DNA of 64,000 nt from Halopseudomonas phragmitis (GTDB lineage: Bacteria > Pseudomonadota > Gammaproteobacteria > Pseudomonadales > Pseudomonadaceae): assembly GCF_002056295.1 (NCBI RefSeq), contig NZ_CP020100.1:3433501-3497500 (forward strand), in the 5' to 3' direction. The translations under genes were made by a program, and so were the position numbers. Positions 1 to 9,419 of this stretch are shown one piece after another. Under the pieces are notes generated by a model. It was given only the letters and a program-made list of their open reading frames with translations, made no database searches and had not been told where the DNA came from. Numbering within the stretch: position 1 is the first letter of the stretch; each line of letters begins with the position of its first letter.

Positions 1-1667
1 CGGTCTCGGTACCCGGCCTGGGCTCGCTGCTCGATCACAACGGCCCGATTGCCGAGGCCGAGGCGAACACCGCTCGCACCTTCGGCGCAGATCACAGCTT
101 CTACGTAATCAACGGCACCTCGACCGCCAACAAGATCATCTGGCACGCCTTCGTCAGCCGCGATGATGTAGTGCTGGTCGATCGCAACTGCCACAAGTCA
201 ATCCTCCATGCCATCATCATGACCGGCGCCATCCCGCTCTACCTGACCGGCTCGCGCAACGACTACGGCATCATCGGCCCGATCAGCCTGGAAGAGTTGG
301 CCCCCGAGCGGCTCAAGCAGCGCCTGGCCGAGCATCCACTGCTCAAGGATCGCCAGGTCGACAATATCCGCCTGGCGGTGCTGACCAACTCGACCTATGA
401 CGGCCTGTGCTACAACGCCGAGCTGATCAAGGAACAGCTGCAGGATGCCGTCGACATCCTGCACTTCGACGAAGCCTGGTACGGCTACGCTGCCTTTCAC
501 GAATTTTATGCCGGTCGCCATGGCATGGGTCGCAATCGCGGCCTGCCTCGCGCACGTCACCCACTGGTATTCGCCACCCAATCGCCGCACAAGGTGCTGG
601 CAGCGCTGAGTCAGGCCTCGATCATTCTTGCCCAGGACAGCGAGGAGCAGCAGCTAGATCGCGAGCGCTTCAATGAAGCCTTCATGATGCACACCTCAAC
701 CTCCCCGCATTACGGCATCATTGCCTCGATCGACGTAGCCACCGGGATGATGGCTGGCGAGCCTGGCCGCTCACTGGTCCAGGAGACCCTGGACGAGGCC
801 CTGAGCTTCCGCCAGGCCATGCAGCAGACCGCCGAACGACTGGACGAGGATCAGTGGTGGTTTGATGTCTGGGAGCCAGAAGAAGCGCTGGACAGCGAGC
901 AACTGCAAGCCAGTGACTGGACCCTGGATAATGGCGAGAGCTGGCACGGCTTTGGCGACATGGCGCCGGACTACGCCCTGCTCGACCCGATCAAGGTCAC
1001 CCTGCTGACTCCCGGCGTCGAGGAACAGGGCCGGCTGGCCAAAAGTGGCATTCCGGCCGCCATCGTCACCCGTTTTCTGGCCGAGCGCGGTCTGGTCGTG
1101 GAAAAAACCGGCCTTTACTCGTTTCTGATTCTGTTCTCACTGGGCATCACCAAGGGCAAATGGAGCACCCTGGTATCCGAACTACAGGAGTTCAAGCGCC
1201 TCTACGACGCCAACGCACCACTGGAAACGACCCTGCCGGGCATCGCCCAGGGCGGCCATTATCCGGGCCTGGGACTGCAGGATCTGTGCGAACGCCTGCA
1301 CAGCTTCTACAAGCAGCAGCGCATGGTGAAGATCCTGCGCCAGATCTATACCGAGCTGCCAGACATGCTGGTGCGCCCAGCCGACGCCTATCAGCACATG
1401 GTTCGCGGTCAGGTCGAGATGGTCCCGATCGAGCAACTGGCCGGCCGAATCAGCGCCGTCATGCTGGTTCCCTACCCGCCAGGTATTCCGGTGATCATGC
1501 CCGGCGAGCGGTTCCCGACCGATTGCACCGCAATAACCGACTACCTGCGCGTGGCGCAGCAACTGGACCAGCAGTTCCCGGGCTTTGAAAGCGATATTCA
1601 CGGTCTGCGCGAAATCCGCCAGGAGGACGGCAGCGTGCGGTTCTGTGTGGACTGCCTGAAGGAGTGA
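1..1667 (+). CDS. Orn/Lys/Arg decarboxylase, class I PLP type (5' end outside window)
   Basis: The reading frame is open from the left edge (first full codon at base 3), so this is the C-terminal part of a larger protein. It decarboxylates a basic amino acid to the matching diamine or agmatine, using PLP in a fold-type I enzyme. Visible marks are GTSTANK near base 110, DRNCHKS near 180, the cofactor aspartate in HFDEAW near 465, and the Schiff-base lysine in SPHK (AAG at 591-593). The visible ~555 residues fit the ~750-aa bacterial family. The substrate cannot be read from sequence; Pseudomonas LdcA (lysine) is the closest model I know. The gene is followed by a strong hairpin terminator. Confidence 0.9.
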   Translation, partial: VSVPGLGSLLDHNGPIAEAEANTARTFGADHSFYVINGTSTANKIIWHAFVSRDDVVLVDRNCHKSILHAIIMTGAIPLYLTGSRNDYGIIGPISLEELAPERLKQRLAEHPLLKDRQVDNIRLAVLTNSTYDGLCYNAELIKEQLQDAVDILHFDEAWYGYAAFHEFYAGRHGMGRNRGLPRARHPLVFATQSPHKVLAALSQASIILAQDSEEQQLDRERFNEAFMMHTSTSPHYGIIASIDVATGMMAGEPGRSLVQETLDEALSFRQAMQQTAERLDEDQWWFDVWEPEEALDSEQLQASDWTLDNGESWHGFGDMAPDYALLDPIKVTLLTPGVEEQGRLAKSGIPAAIVTRFLAERGLVVEKTGLYSFLILFSLGITKGKWSTLVSELQEFKRLYDANAPLETTLPGIAQGGHYPGLGLQDLCERLHSFYKQQRMVKILRQIYTELPDMLVRPADAYQHMVRGQVEMVPIEQLAGRISAVMLVPYPPGIPVIMPGERFPTDCTAITDYLRVAQQLDQQFPGFESDIHGLREIRQEDGSVRFCVDCLKE

Positions 1668-1676
1668 CAGGCAAAG

Positions 1677-1707
1677 AAAAAGGGCTCGTCTTGCGACGAG
1701 CCCTTTA
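1677..1707. terminator. Bidirectional intrinsic terminator
   Basis: A perfect 10-bp stem (1681-1690 with 1695-1704) closes a TTGC loop, with A residues on the left and T residues on the right. It can end the decarboxylase transcript on the plus strand and the tRNA operon on the minus strand. Confidence 0.85.
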
Positions 1708-1709
1708 AT

Positions 1710-1785
1710 TGGTGGAGCTAAGCGGGATCGAACCGCTGACCTCCTGCATGCCATGCAGGCGCTCTCCCAGCTGAGCTATAGCCCC
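1710..1785 (-). tRNA. tRNA-Ala (anticodon GGC), copy 2
   Basis: The minus strand folds into a 76-nt cloverleaf. The anticodon stem CCTGC/GCAGG closes the loop ATGGCAT (anticodon GGC, codon GCC). The T-loop TTCGATC is present and CCA is encoded. It is identical to the copy at 2010-2085 and is the last gene of the tRNA operon. Confidence 0.95.
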
Positions 1786-1828
1786 GTGGTCTTGCGACCG
1801 CCGGCACATGGGTACCGGTTGGTAAAGA

Positions 1829-1904
1829 TGGCGTCCCCTAGGGGACTCGAACCCCTGTTACCGCCGTGAAAGGGCGGTGTCCTAGGCCACTAGACGAAGG
1901 GGAC
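1829..1904 (-). tRNA. tRNA-Glu (anticodon UUC)
   Basis: The minus strand gives a 76-nt cloverleaf starting GTCCCC. The anticodon stem CCGCC/GGCGG closes CTTTCAC (anticodon TTC). CCA is encoded. It lies between two identical tRNA-Ala genes and downstream of gltX, whose product charges this tRNA. Confidence 0.95.
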
Positions 1905-2009
1905 GCAAACCCTTCTGGAAACGATGCTGGTATCGTTTCTTTACCTGACCGCCTGGGAGCGATACAGGCCAGTGTAAAACAGGTCAACACTTACGCGCTG
2001 ACCAAAAAA

Positions 2010-2085
2010 TGGTGGAGCTAAGCGGGATCGAACCGCTGACCTCCTGCATGCCATGCAGGCGCTCTCCCAGCTGAGCTATAGCCCC
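2010..2085 (-). tRNA. tRNA-Ala (anticodon GGC), copy 1
   Basis: This is the first gene of the tRNA operon, a 76-nt cloverleaf with anticodon GGC and encoded CCA. It is identical to the copy at 1710-1785, so the operon reads Ala-Glu-Ala. A strong sigma-70 promoter lies just upstream. Confidence 0.95.
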
Positions 2086-2096
2086 GTCTCAAGGAC

Positions 2097-2132
2097 GGGG
2101 CGAATATTATGGTCCTCGCCCCACCCTGTCAA
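2097..2132 (-). promoter_or_regulatory. Promoter of the tRNA operon
   Basis: On the minus strand a perfect TTGACA (2127-2132) is followed by a 17-bp spacer and TAATAT (2104-2109). The discriminator after it is GC-rich (TCGCCCCG), the usual mark of stable-RNA promoters under stringent control. It separates the tRNA operon from gltX, which ends at 2157. Confidence 0.85.
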
Positions 2133-2156
2133 CAGAAATTTACGCAAAACAGCAAC

Positions 2157-3647
2157 TTAAGCCTCAACCTGAGTGAATCCAGCCAGTAGCTTCTCCCAAG
2201 CCTTGGCTTCCTTCTTCGAGGTGCCGCCCAGCAGCTCCAGCGCCTGTCGCAGACGGAAACGGGTCAGATCCGGCCCCAGGTGCGCCATGGCATCGAGAAC
2301 CGAGACCGAGCTGGCCTGACCAGTGATCGCCGGGAACAGCAGCGGCATCACGTCACGCAACTTGAGCCCCAGGCCTTCGGCGACAAACTGGATACAAGCG
2401 GTGATACTGTCCTTGCTCCATTGGCGCTGCGCTTCCAGCTTCCACAGGGTTAGCTGTAACACCTGACGCACCTCGTCTTCCGAGAGCTTCTTGTGCTTGA
2501 ACAGCGCCGGGTCCAGCTCCAGCCGCCCCATCAGGAAGAAGCCGGCCAGCGGCAGCAGATCGCTGAAGGTTTCGACCCGGCTCTGCACCAGCGGGATCAT
2601 CGGTTTGAGATAGTCGCCATTGACCGCCCAGGCCTGGACCGCCCGGGCGAAATCCTCGGGTGACAGTTCGCGAATCCACAGGCCATTGAGCCAGGCCAGC
2701 TTTTCAATGTCGAAAATCGGACCGCCCAGCGATACCCGGTGGATATCGAAATGCTCGACCATTTCGGCCAGGCTGAACTTTTCCCGCTCATCGGGCATCG
2801 ACCAGCCCATGCGCCCCAGATAGTTCAGCAGCGCCTGCGGCAGATAGCCCATGCGCTGGTAGAAGGTGATGCTGGTCGGATTCTTGCGCTTGGACAGCTT
2901 GCTCTTGTCCGGGTTGCGCAGCAGCGGCATGTGGCACAGGTGCGGCATGTCCCAGCCGAAGTACTGATACAACAGCATATGTTTGGGTGCCGAGTTGATC
3001 CACTCCTCGCCGCGCAGCACATGGGTGATCTGCATCAAGTGATCATCGACCACGTTGGCCAGGTGGTAGGTCGGCAGACCGTCGGCCTTCATCAGCACCT
3101 GCATGTCGACCTGCTCCCAGGGAATCTCGATCTCGCCACGCAGCATATCGTTGACTACGCACACACCTTCGCTCGGTACCTTCATGCGCACAACGTGCGG
3201 CTCACCTGCGGCCACCCGGCGCTCGACTTCCTCGGTACTCAGGTGCAGACAGTGACCGTCATAGCCGGGGGTCTGTTTGTTGGCCATTTGTTCGGCGCGC
3301 AGGGCGTCCAGTCGCTCGCTGCTGCAAAAACAACGGAAGGCATGGCCATTGCTGATCAGTTGTTCGCTATGCGCCTGGTAGATCTCGCTACGCTCGCTCT
3401 GGCGATACGGCCCATGCGGACCACCCACGTCCGGGCCTTCATCCCACTGCAACCCGAGCCAACGCAGCGAGTCCAGAATCTGCTGCTCGGACTCGGCACT
3501 GGAGCGCACCTGATCGGTGTCCTCGATACGCAAAATGAATTCGCCGCCGTGCTGACGGGCAAAACACTCATTGAACAAGGCGATATAGGCGGTGCCGACG
3601 TGTGGGTCACCTGTCGGAGACGGGGCAATGCGGGTACGAACGGTCAT
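2157..3647 (-). CDS. gltX: Glutamyl-tRNA synthetase
   Basis: Charges tRNA-Glu with glutamate in the cytosol. It is a class I synthetase: the HIGH-type motif is in [12 protein letters not shown] near residues 10-20, and the KMSKS-type motif KSKLSKRK lies in the middle. I chose the ATG at 3647, giving 496 aa and the family N-terminus [11 protein letters not shown]. It has TGAGAG upstream, while the earlier in-frame start adds nine residues not typical of the family. The tRNA-Glu gene lies downstream with its own promoter, the arrangement known in Pseudomonas. Confidence 0.97.
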   Translation of the reverse strand: MTVRTRIAPSPTGDPHVGTAYIALFNECFARQHGGEFILRIEDTDQVRSSAESEQQILDSLRWLGLQWDEGPDVGGPHGPYRQSERSEIYQAHSEQLISNGHAFRCFCSSERLDALRAEQMANKQTPGYDGHCLHLSTEEVERRVAAGEPHVVRMKVPSEGVCVVNDMLRGEIEIPWEQVDMQVLMKADGLPTYHLANVVDDHLMQITHVLRGEEWINSAPKHMLLYQYFGWDMPHLCHMPLLRNPDKSKLSKRKNPTSITFYQRMGYLPQALLNYLGRMGWSMPDEREKFSLAEMVEHFDIHRVSLGGPIFDIEKLAWLNGLWIRELSPEDFARAVQAWAVNGDYLKPMIPLVQSRVETFSDLLPLAGFFLMGRLELDPALFKHKKLSEDEVRQVLQLTLWKLEAQRQWSKDSITACIQFVAEGLGLKLRDVMPLLFPAITGQASSVSVLDAMAHLGPDLTRFRLRQALELLGGTSKKEAKAWEKLLAGFTQVEA

Positions 3648-3694
3648 GGATACTCTCAGATAAACGGCCCCCATACCGGGGGCACAGAAAAAAG

Positions 3695-4624
3695 CTATTC
3701 GTCGGCAGATTTTATCAGCGCTTCGGACTCAGCCTCCAGTCTGCTGTTGAGCCACTCATCCACACTTTCCACCAGATAGTCGATAAAGGCCTTGACCTTC
3801 ATCGCCTGAAAGCGCCGCGAGGGATACAAGGCGCAGAGCTCACTGGAAGGCAGCCGGCAATGCTCCAGCACCCTGACCAGAGTGCCCAGCTCAACACAGG
3901 GCTCGGCAATAAAAGCCGGCACGTTGACGATCCCGGCCCCCGCCAATGCCGCCTCGCGGGCAAAAGTTACATTGTTGACCGTCATCACCGGGTTGACCGT
4001 GACGTTGACCTCGGGCTCAAGGAAGTGCCACTTGCGGCTGGTTTCGCTGACACTCTGAATGCAGCGGTGGTGAGTCAGCTCTTCAGGCTTGCTGGGCATG
4101 CCGTACTGACGAATGTAATCCGGGCTGGCATATAGCTGGCTGGGGCTGGAAATCAGCGGCCGGGCCACCAGACTGGAGTCGGGTAAACGCCCTCTGTGAA
4201 TCACAATATCCACCCCCTCCTCAACCGGGTCGACGGTCCGGGTCGTCAGCTCAACCTCAACCTGGATCGCCGGGTAGCAGCGCATGAACTCGCCCACTAC
4301 CTTGCCCAGAAACAGCTGACCAAACTCGATCGGCGAACTGATCCGCAGCAGCCCGGTCGGTTCGCGCTGCAACTGCATGATCGCCTGTTCGGCCTCGGAG
4401 AACTCCTGCATGATCTGTCGACAGCGTTCGTAATAGGCCTGGCCTACTTCGGTCAGCCGCAGCTTGCGTGTGGTGCGATTGAGCAGGCGCACCCCCAAGC
4501 GCTCTTCCAACTGAGCGATCCGCCGACTGACGGTGGACTTCTGCATACCCAGCGTGGTCGCTGCGCTGGTAAAACTGTGACACTCCACCACGCGGGTGAA
4601 GATCAGGGCGTCATCCAAACCCAT
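3695..4624 (-). CDS. LysR-family transcriptional regulator
   Basis: A 309-aa LTTR. The N-terminal winged helix-turn-helix covers residues 1-60 ([28 protein letters not shown] is split around the recognition helix), and the rest is a substrate-binding-like effector domain. It is transcribed away from the efflux pair at 4728-7296 across a 103-bp gap with paired palindromes, so it most likely controls that pair. The effector is unknown. The sequence is close to the CrgA/DhcR-like branch often found beside exporters, which is an inference. Confidence 0.9.
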   Translation of the reverse strand: MGLDDALIFTRVVECHSFTSAATTLGMQKSTVSRRIAQLEERLGVRLLNRTTRKLRLTEVGQAYYERCRQIMQEFSEAEQAIMQLQREPTGLLRISSPIEFGQLFLGKVVGEFMRCYPAIQVEVELTTRTVDPVEEGVDIVIHRGRLPDSSLVARPLISSPSQLYASPDYIRQYGMPSKPEELTHHRCIQSVSETSRKWHFLEPEVNVTVNPVMTVNNVTFAREAALAGAGIVNVPAFIAEPCVELGTLVRVLEHCRLPSSELCALYPSRRFQAMKVKAFIDYLVESVDEWLNSRLEAESEALIKSADE

Positions 4625-4653
4625 AGCTAACTGTTCCTGTCATGCAACAAAGT

Positions 4654-4687
4654 TTCCAGATTCTAGCGCCTCTGGTGCCTGCTGGAA
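4654..4687. promoter_or_regulatory. Candidate LysR operator
   Basis: Two nested dyads lie between the divergent lysR and efflux genes: CCAGA (4656-4660), 10 bases, TCTGG (4671-4675); and TTCCAG (4654-4659) paired with CTGGAA (4682-4687). Position and symmetry fit an LTTR activation/repression site. There is no direct proof of binding. Confidence 0.45.
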
Positions 4688-4727
4688 CAGTGCTACAGTG
4701 CTCGGACAAGTAGAAAAGGAAGTATCC

Positions 4728-5759
4728 ATGTCCGCCCACGTTCGCAAGCGCCTGTTCGTTTTCTTTCTCCTGCTCGCCATGGCCGGCTCCGCTTTCTTTG
4801 TCCACTGGTGGTTTATTGGACGTTTCTACCAATCCACCAACAACGCCTATGTTCAGGGTGACATCACCCGCATCAGCAGCCAGCTCAGCGCCCAGGTTAC
4901 CGAAGTGCTGGTCACCGACAATCAGTGGGTGGAAATTGGCGACCCACTGATCCGCCTTGATCCGCGGGACTTCCAGATCGCCCTGGCCCAGGCTCGTGCC
5001 AATCTGGCGACCCGCAAGGCTGAACGGGTCGAGGTCGAGTCACGCTTAGCGCAACAGGACAGCCTGATCGCCGCCGCCCGCGCCGATGTTCAGGCCCGCC
5101 AGGCCGAACGCCAGCGCGTGGAGCTGGATATTCGCCGCATCACGCCGCTGCGTCAGTCCGGCTATGCATCGGAAGAGCAACTCAGCAACTTCCGTGCTCA
5201 GCTAGACGTAGCCAAAGCCCAGGTCCAACGCGCTGACGCCGACCTGCAGACCCAGCAACTGGTCAAGGACACCCTGCGCGCCGACCTGCAACGCCTGGCA
5301 GCGCTCATTGAGGTGGCCGAAGCTGACATCAGCAAGGCCGAACTGGATCTGGAGCGAACCGAAATCCGCGCCCCGAACAGCGGCCGGGTCGGCCAACGCA
5401 GCGTAAGGGTCGGACTCAACGTCCAGCCCGGCAGCCACCTGCTGGCCCTGGTACCGGAGCAGCATCTGTGGGTACAAGCCAACTTCAAGGAAACTCAGAT
5501 TCGCGGCCTGCGCGAAGGTCTCAAGGCCTACCTGGAATTCGACGCCTTTCCCGGTCAGCCCATCGAGGGCGTGATCGACAGCCTGTTCCCTGCCTCCGGC
5601 GCCCAGTTCAGTCTGCTGCCGCCGGATAACGCCACGGGCAACTTCACCAAGGTCGTACAGCGTATGCCGGTCAAGATCGTCCCGGCCAACGGGCATCCCT
5701 TGACCGGCCACATCCGGCCCGGCATGTCGGTACTGGTGAAGGTCGACCTGCGTGACTGA
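4728..5759 (+). CDS. HlyD/EmrA-type membrane fusion protein
   Basis: Periplasmic adaptor of a tripartite multidrug exporter, 343 aa. One N-terminal membrane anchor (about residues 9-30) precedes the N-terminal lipoyl half with NNAYVQGDITRIS. A long coiled-coil hairpin follows (about 90-220, rich in Ala, Gln, Arg, Glu), then the second lipoyl half and beta-barrel (PNSGRVGQRSVRVG). The ATG at 4728 has AAAGGAAG upstream. Its stop overlaps the GTG of the DHA2 permease by eight bases, so the two are co-translated. An outer-membrane partner (TolC-like) is not in the window. Confidence 0.9.
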   Translation: MSAHVRKRLFVFFLLLAMAGSAFFVHWWFIGRFYQSTNNAYVQGDITRISSQLSAQVTEVLVTDNQWVEIGDPLIRLDPRDFQIALAQARANLATRKAERVEVESRLAQQDSLIAAARADVQARQAERQRVELDIRRITPLRQSGYASEEQLSNFRAQLDVAKAQVQRADADLQTQQLVKDTLRADLQRLAALIEVAEADISKAELDLERTEIRAPNSGRVGQRSVRVGLNVQPGSHLLALVPEQHLWVQANFKETQIRGLREGLKAYLEFDAFPGQPIEGVIDSLFPASGAQFSLLPPDNATGNFTKVVQRMPVKIVPANGHPLTGHIRPGMSVLVKVDLRD

Positions 5760-7296
5760 CGCGCGTTTCGAACAGCCGATACCGCCGCCGACCCGGCGCG
5801 ACTGGATCGCCATTCTCAGCGCCATTCTCGGCGCGTTCATGGCGATTCTCGATATCCAGATCATCAATTCCTCGCTCAAGGATATTCAGGGCGCACTGTC
5901 GGCTACCATTGAGGAAGGCTCGTGGATTTCCACTTCCTATCTGGTGGCCGAAATCATCATCATTCCACTGGCCGCCTGGTTGACCATGATCATGTCGCCG
6001 CGGCGCTTCGCCGTGTGCGTCTCGGTGATCTTCGTGTTCGCCTCACTGCTCTGCTCGATGGCCTGGAACCTGGAAAGCATGATCGTGTTCCGAGTGCTCC
6101 AGGGCCTGGCCGGCGGCGCACTGATACCCTTCGCCTTCTCGCTGATCCTGACCAAATTACCCTTGGAGGTGCGCCCCAAGGGTATGGCGCTATTCGCCGT
6201 GACCGCCACCTTCGCCCCGGCCATAGGCCCGACCATCGGCGGCTGGCTGACGGAAAATTTTGGCTGGGAATTCATTTTCTACATCAACATCGTACCCGGC
6301 ATCCTGATGACCGCCGGTCTGCTGTACGGCCTGGACAAGAGCCCGCCACGCTGGGAACTGCTGAAAAAAGGTGACTATGCCGGGATCGCCACCATGGCGC
6401 TGGGCCTGGGTTGCCTGCAGGTCTTCCTTGAGGAAGGCCATCGCATGGACTGGCTGGAATCCCCCCTGATGGTCACCCTCGGCGTCATCGCCTTCGTCAG
6501 CCTGGTGACCTTCGTGATTCTGCAGCTGAGCCGAGACAACCACCTGGTCAACCTGCGGCTACTGAAAGAACGCAACTTTCTGCTCGGCAGCCTGGGCAAT
6601 ATCGGCCTGGGAGTGGGATTGTTCGGCACGGTGTTCGTGCTGCCGGTCTATCTGGCGCAGATCCAGCACTACAACGCGCTGCAAATCGGCCAGGTGTTCA
6701 TGTGGCTGGGCCTGCCGCAATTGCTGCTGATTCCGCTGGTGCCGATTCTGATGAAATACATCGATGCCCGCTGGATCTGCGCCGCCGGTTTTCTACTGTT
6801 CAGCTCGGCCAGCTACTTCAGCGGCTTTCTCAGCCTCGATTTCGCCGGTGATCAATTTATTGCCGTCCAACTGCTGCGCGCCTTTGGCCAGCCAATGATC
6901 CTGGTACCGATGTCGATTCTGGCGACCGCCATGATCCCGCCGTCACAGGCTGGCTCGGCCTCCAGCCTGTACAACATTATCCGCAATCTCGGTGGCGCCA
7001 TCGGCATCGCCGTACTGGCCACAATGCTGGACAGCCGGGCCAAGTACTACTTCGACTATTTGCGCGAGCACATCACCCCAGCCAACCCGGCACTAGAGGA
7101 ACGGCTGACCCTGCTGACCGAGCAGCTCGGCAACCCTGAATCCGCGCTGCGCCTGCTCAACCAGCAGGTTCACCAGCAGGCCCAGATCATGGCCTACAAT
7201 GACGCGTTCCACCTGATTGGGCTGATGCTGGCCATATCCATGGTCTGCATTCTGCTGACCAGGCCGCTACCCAAGGCTCCGCTCAAGGCGCAATAG
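5752..7296 (+). CDS. DHA2-family (EmrB/QacA-type) MFS efflux permease
   Basis: A 514-aa inner-membrane proton antiporter with the 14-helix layout of the DHA2 family. Motif C-like sequence (APAIGPTIGGWLTENFGWEFIFYIN) is spread over helices 5-6, and the N-terminal helix has the AILDIQIINSSL pattern of EmrB. Translation starts at a GTG inside the end of the adaptor gene. With that adaptor it should export a hydrophobic toxicant. Substrate is unknown; control by the divergent LysR protein is inferred. Confidence 0.93.
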   Translation: MTDARFEQPIPPPTRRDWIAILSAILGAFMAILDIQIINSSLKDIQGALSATIEEGSWISTSYLVAEIIIIPLAAWLTMIMSPRRFAVCVSVIFVFASLLCSMAWNLESMIVFRVLQGLAGGALIPFAFSLILTKLPLEVRPKGMALFAVTATFAPAIGPTIGGWLTENFGWEFIFYINIVPGILMTAGLLYGLDKSPPRWELLKKGDYAGIATMALGLGCLQVFLEEGHRMDWLESPLMVTLGVIAFVSLVTFVILQLSRDNHLVNLRLLKERNFLLGSLGNIGLGVGLFGTVFVLPVYLAQIQHYNALQIGQVFMWLGLPQLLLIPLVPILMKYIDARWICAAGFLLFSSASYFSGFLSLDFAGDQFIAVQLLRAFGQPMILVPMSILATAMIPPSQAGSASSLYNIIRNLGGAIGIAVLATMLDSRAKYYFDYLREHITPANPALEERLTLLTEQLGNPESALRLLNQQVHQQAQIMAYNDAFHLIGLMLAISMVCILLTRPLPKAPLKAQ

Positions 7297-7301
7297 CCGG
7301 A

Positions 7302-8381
7302 TCACTCAGCCGCAAGCTGTTGCGCCAACCCCTGCAGCAACCGGTTGCTGATCGTATCGGCCTTGTCCAGGCGGCCCTGATCGAAGCGCTCATCCAGGGC
7401 AAAGCCGCCACGCAGCAACTGCTCAAGGAAGCTGAGGCCATCCGAACTCACTTCACTGGCGCTGCGCAGCGCCTGTAACAGGCCTTCGGCATAATCACGC
7501 AACTGGTTGTTGACCGCACTGACTGGCGCCGCCTGGCCGGCGACACTGCGGTAAGCCTCACTGACCTGACGCACGCTGGTCTGGGTCAAGCTCAGCGACA
7601 TGCTGGCCAACTGCGTGCCGTCCAGATCCAGAGCCAGAGCCCGGTCAAAAGCACCAGTCAGATCACCGGCATAGAACCGACTGGCCAGTTCCTGTACCTG
7701 CCCCAGCAGGCTTTCAAGAGCTGCCCGCTCATCGTTATTGAGCTGCCCCTCGATGGCCACCTGAAACTGGCCGACCTGCAGCATTCCGGCGCTGCCGGCA
7801 AATCCGTCTGCAGTCTTTTCTACCGTTGCCGCACTCACTGAGGCCTGGGCGATGCTGATACGCAGTCGGTCCCCTTCCCGGGTGGTTACCGACAGCTCAA
7901 AACTCTCGGACAGCGCGACCAGGCTGGAATAATTGGCCACCGACACCTGATCACGCCCAGGCAGCAGACGCTGGGCGATATCGCTCATGCCGGACTGGAT
8001 TCGGTTGTAGGTATCATCAATGTCCTCGGCTACCTTGCCCTTGAGCACGCCCATGCCGTCAAGAATCTTGCGGGCCTCGGCAAAACCCTGCTCAACCCCT
8101 TTGCGAGCCTGGTCATAGAGTTTTTCCAACTGCGAGGTATCGGCGCCATCGGCCCTGGCCTGCTGCAACCTGCCCTCGATAAAGCCGAGAACGGTCTCCG
8201 CCACCCTGGCCGGAGCAAAGTTTTCGGCCGGTCCATTTAGGCTGTCCTGTTGCAAGCCCAGACGCTCGGCCAGGCGATTGGCCAGAGTCTGCTGCGGGAC
8301 CGGCAGATTGCGCACAGACGCCGCCGCAACCGAGTGCGCCGGGCGCGATTGACTGGATGAAAGAAACGGAGTCTGAGTCAT
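7302..8381 (-). CDS. DUF5610-like protein of unknown function
   Basis: A 359-aa protein with no signal peptide or membrane segment. The Ala/Gln-rich N-terminus looks disordered. Residues about 40-140 are a helical region of the kind annotated DUF5610 in Pseudomonas (LAERLGL, then VAETVLGFIEGRLQQARADG). The C-terminal half is also helical. It ends only five bases after the efflux permease on the other strand. Function is unknown; the family name is from memory and should be checked. Confidence 0.7.
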   Translation of the reverse strand: MTQTPFLSSSQSRPAHSVAAASVRNLPVPQQTLANRLAERLGLQQDSLNGPAENFAPARVAETVLGFIEGRLQQARADGADTSQLEKLYDQARKGVEQGFAEARKILDGMGVLKGKVAEDIDDTYNRIQSGMSDIAQRLLPGRDQVSVANYSSLVALSESFELSVTTREGDRLRISIAQASVSAATVEKTADGFAGSAGMLQVGQFQVAIEGQLNNDERAALESLLGQVQELASRFYAGDLTGAFDRALALDLDGTQLASMSLSLTQTSVRQVSEAYRSVAGQAAPVSAVNNQLRDYAEGLLQALRSASEVSSDGLSFLEQLLRGGFALDERFDQGRLDKADTISNRLLQGLAQQLAAE

Positions 8382-8443
8382 GATGCACCTCCAGAAGATC
8401 AGAGGTTATCGGCCGACTTTGCCCACACTGAATGACCGTTGGT

Positions 8444-8483
8444 CGGTCTGCGGGCATGCAGCCCGCTTCACAGCCGCAGACCG
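8444..8483. terminator. Intergenic hairpin downstream of the sulfurtransferase gene
   Basis: CGGTCTGCGG (8444-8453) pairs perfectly with 8474-8483, and an inner GCGGGC/GCCCGC hairpin (8450-8466) competes with it. No T-run follows. It could be a REP-like element or a weak terminator between two minus-strand genes. Confidence 0.4.
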
Positions 8484-8501
8484 TTCCTACATTACCGGGG
8501 C

Positions 8502-9350
8502 TTAGGGAGTCATGCCAGTTGCCACCGGGCGCTGCGGATCAGTGATCCATTCGCTCCAGGAGCCGGCATACAGTCGCGGTTCGGGCAGCCCGGCCTCGAC
8601 GGCAGCCAGAATATTGTGGCAGGCAGTGACGCCGGAGCCGCAATAGCAGGCCAATACCTGACCTTCCCCCTGCCAGGGCTTGAAGCGTGCCGCCAGCTCA
8701 GCCGCCGGCAACCAGAGGCCATCAGCGCCAACATTGGCGACACAGGGCAAACAGGCGGCGCCAGGAATATGCCCGGCCACCGGATCAATCGGCTCCTGCT
8801 CCCCGGCATAGCGTGGGGCGCCGCGCGCATCGAGCAATTGCAGGGCCGGGTCGCCCTGGCGCCTGAGAATTTCTGCCGCATCGATCAACCGGGCATGATC
8901 AGCGCGCCCCTGGAAGTTGCCCTCAACTGCAGGGCGAGGCGTTTCGCTGGATAACGGTCGACCACTGGCAACCCAGGCCCGCAGCCCACCATTGAGCAGC
9001 TTGACCCGCTCATGTCCAAGCCAGCGCAGCAGCCACCACAGGCGTGCGGCAAACAGCCCCGGACCGTCGTCATAGACCACCACCAGGCTATCGCCATTTA
9101 CTCCATTGCGCCGCAGGCAAGCACTCAACCGCTCAGGGTCCGGCAAAGGGTGACGACCCGTCTGGCCCGGCACCACGGCAGCCGAAAGGTCATCATCCAA
9201 ATGCAGATAGCGCGCGCCTGGAATGTGCCCGGCGGCAAAATCCAGCCGCCCCTGCCCTGGTTGTTCCAAGGAGAAGCGCAGATCGAACAAGCACAATTCG
9301 GAGTCTTCCAGCCGCTCGGCAAGCGCCTGGGTATCGATCAACTGGGACAT
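8502..9350 (-). CDS. Two-domain rhodanese, 3-mercaptopyruvate sulfurtransferase type
   Basis: Moves sulfur from a thiol donor to an acceptor such as thioredoxin or cyanide. It is 282 aa from the ATG at 9350. The inactive N-terminal rhodanese domain carries the CH2A-like AAGHIPGARYLHLDDDLS. The catalytic C-terminal domain has the active Cys237 in CYCGSGVTA. The loop CGSGVT is the mercaptopyruvate type rather than the CRKGVT of thiosulfate sulfurtransferase, so I favour an SseA-like enzyme. The upstream in-frame start adds only MEAD. Confidence 0.9.
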   Translation of the reverse strand: MSQLIDTQALAERLEDSELCLFDLRFSLEQPGQGRLDFAAGHIPGARYLHLDDDLSAAVVPGQTGRHPLPDPERLSACLRRNGVNGDSLVVVYDDGPGLFAARLWWLLRWLGHERVKLLNGGLRAWVASGRPLSSETPRPAVEGNFQGRADHARLIDAAEILRRQGDPALQLLDARGAPRYAGEQEPIDPVAGHIPGAACLPCVANVGADGLWLPAAELAARFKPWQGEGQVLACYCGSGVTACHNILAAVEAGLPEPRLYAGSWSEWITDPQRPVATGMTP

Positions 9351-9419
9351 GTCGGCCTCCATCGGTCAAAGGCTGACAGTAGACGGGTTACCGATGAAAA
9401 GCCAGGGTGCCGGCCGGGT

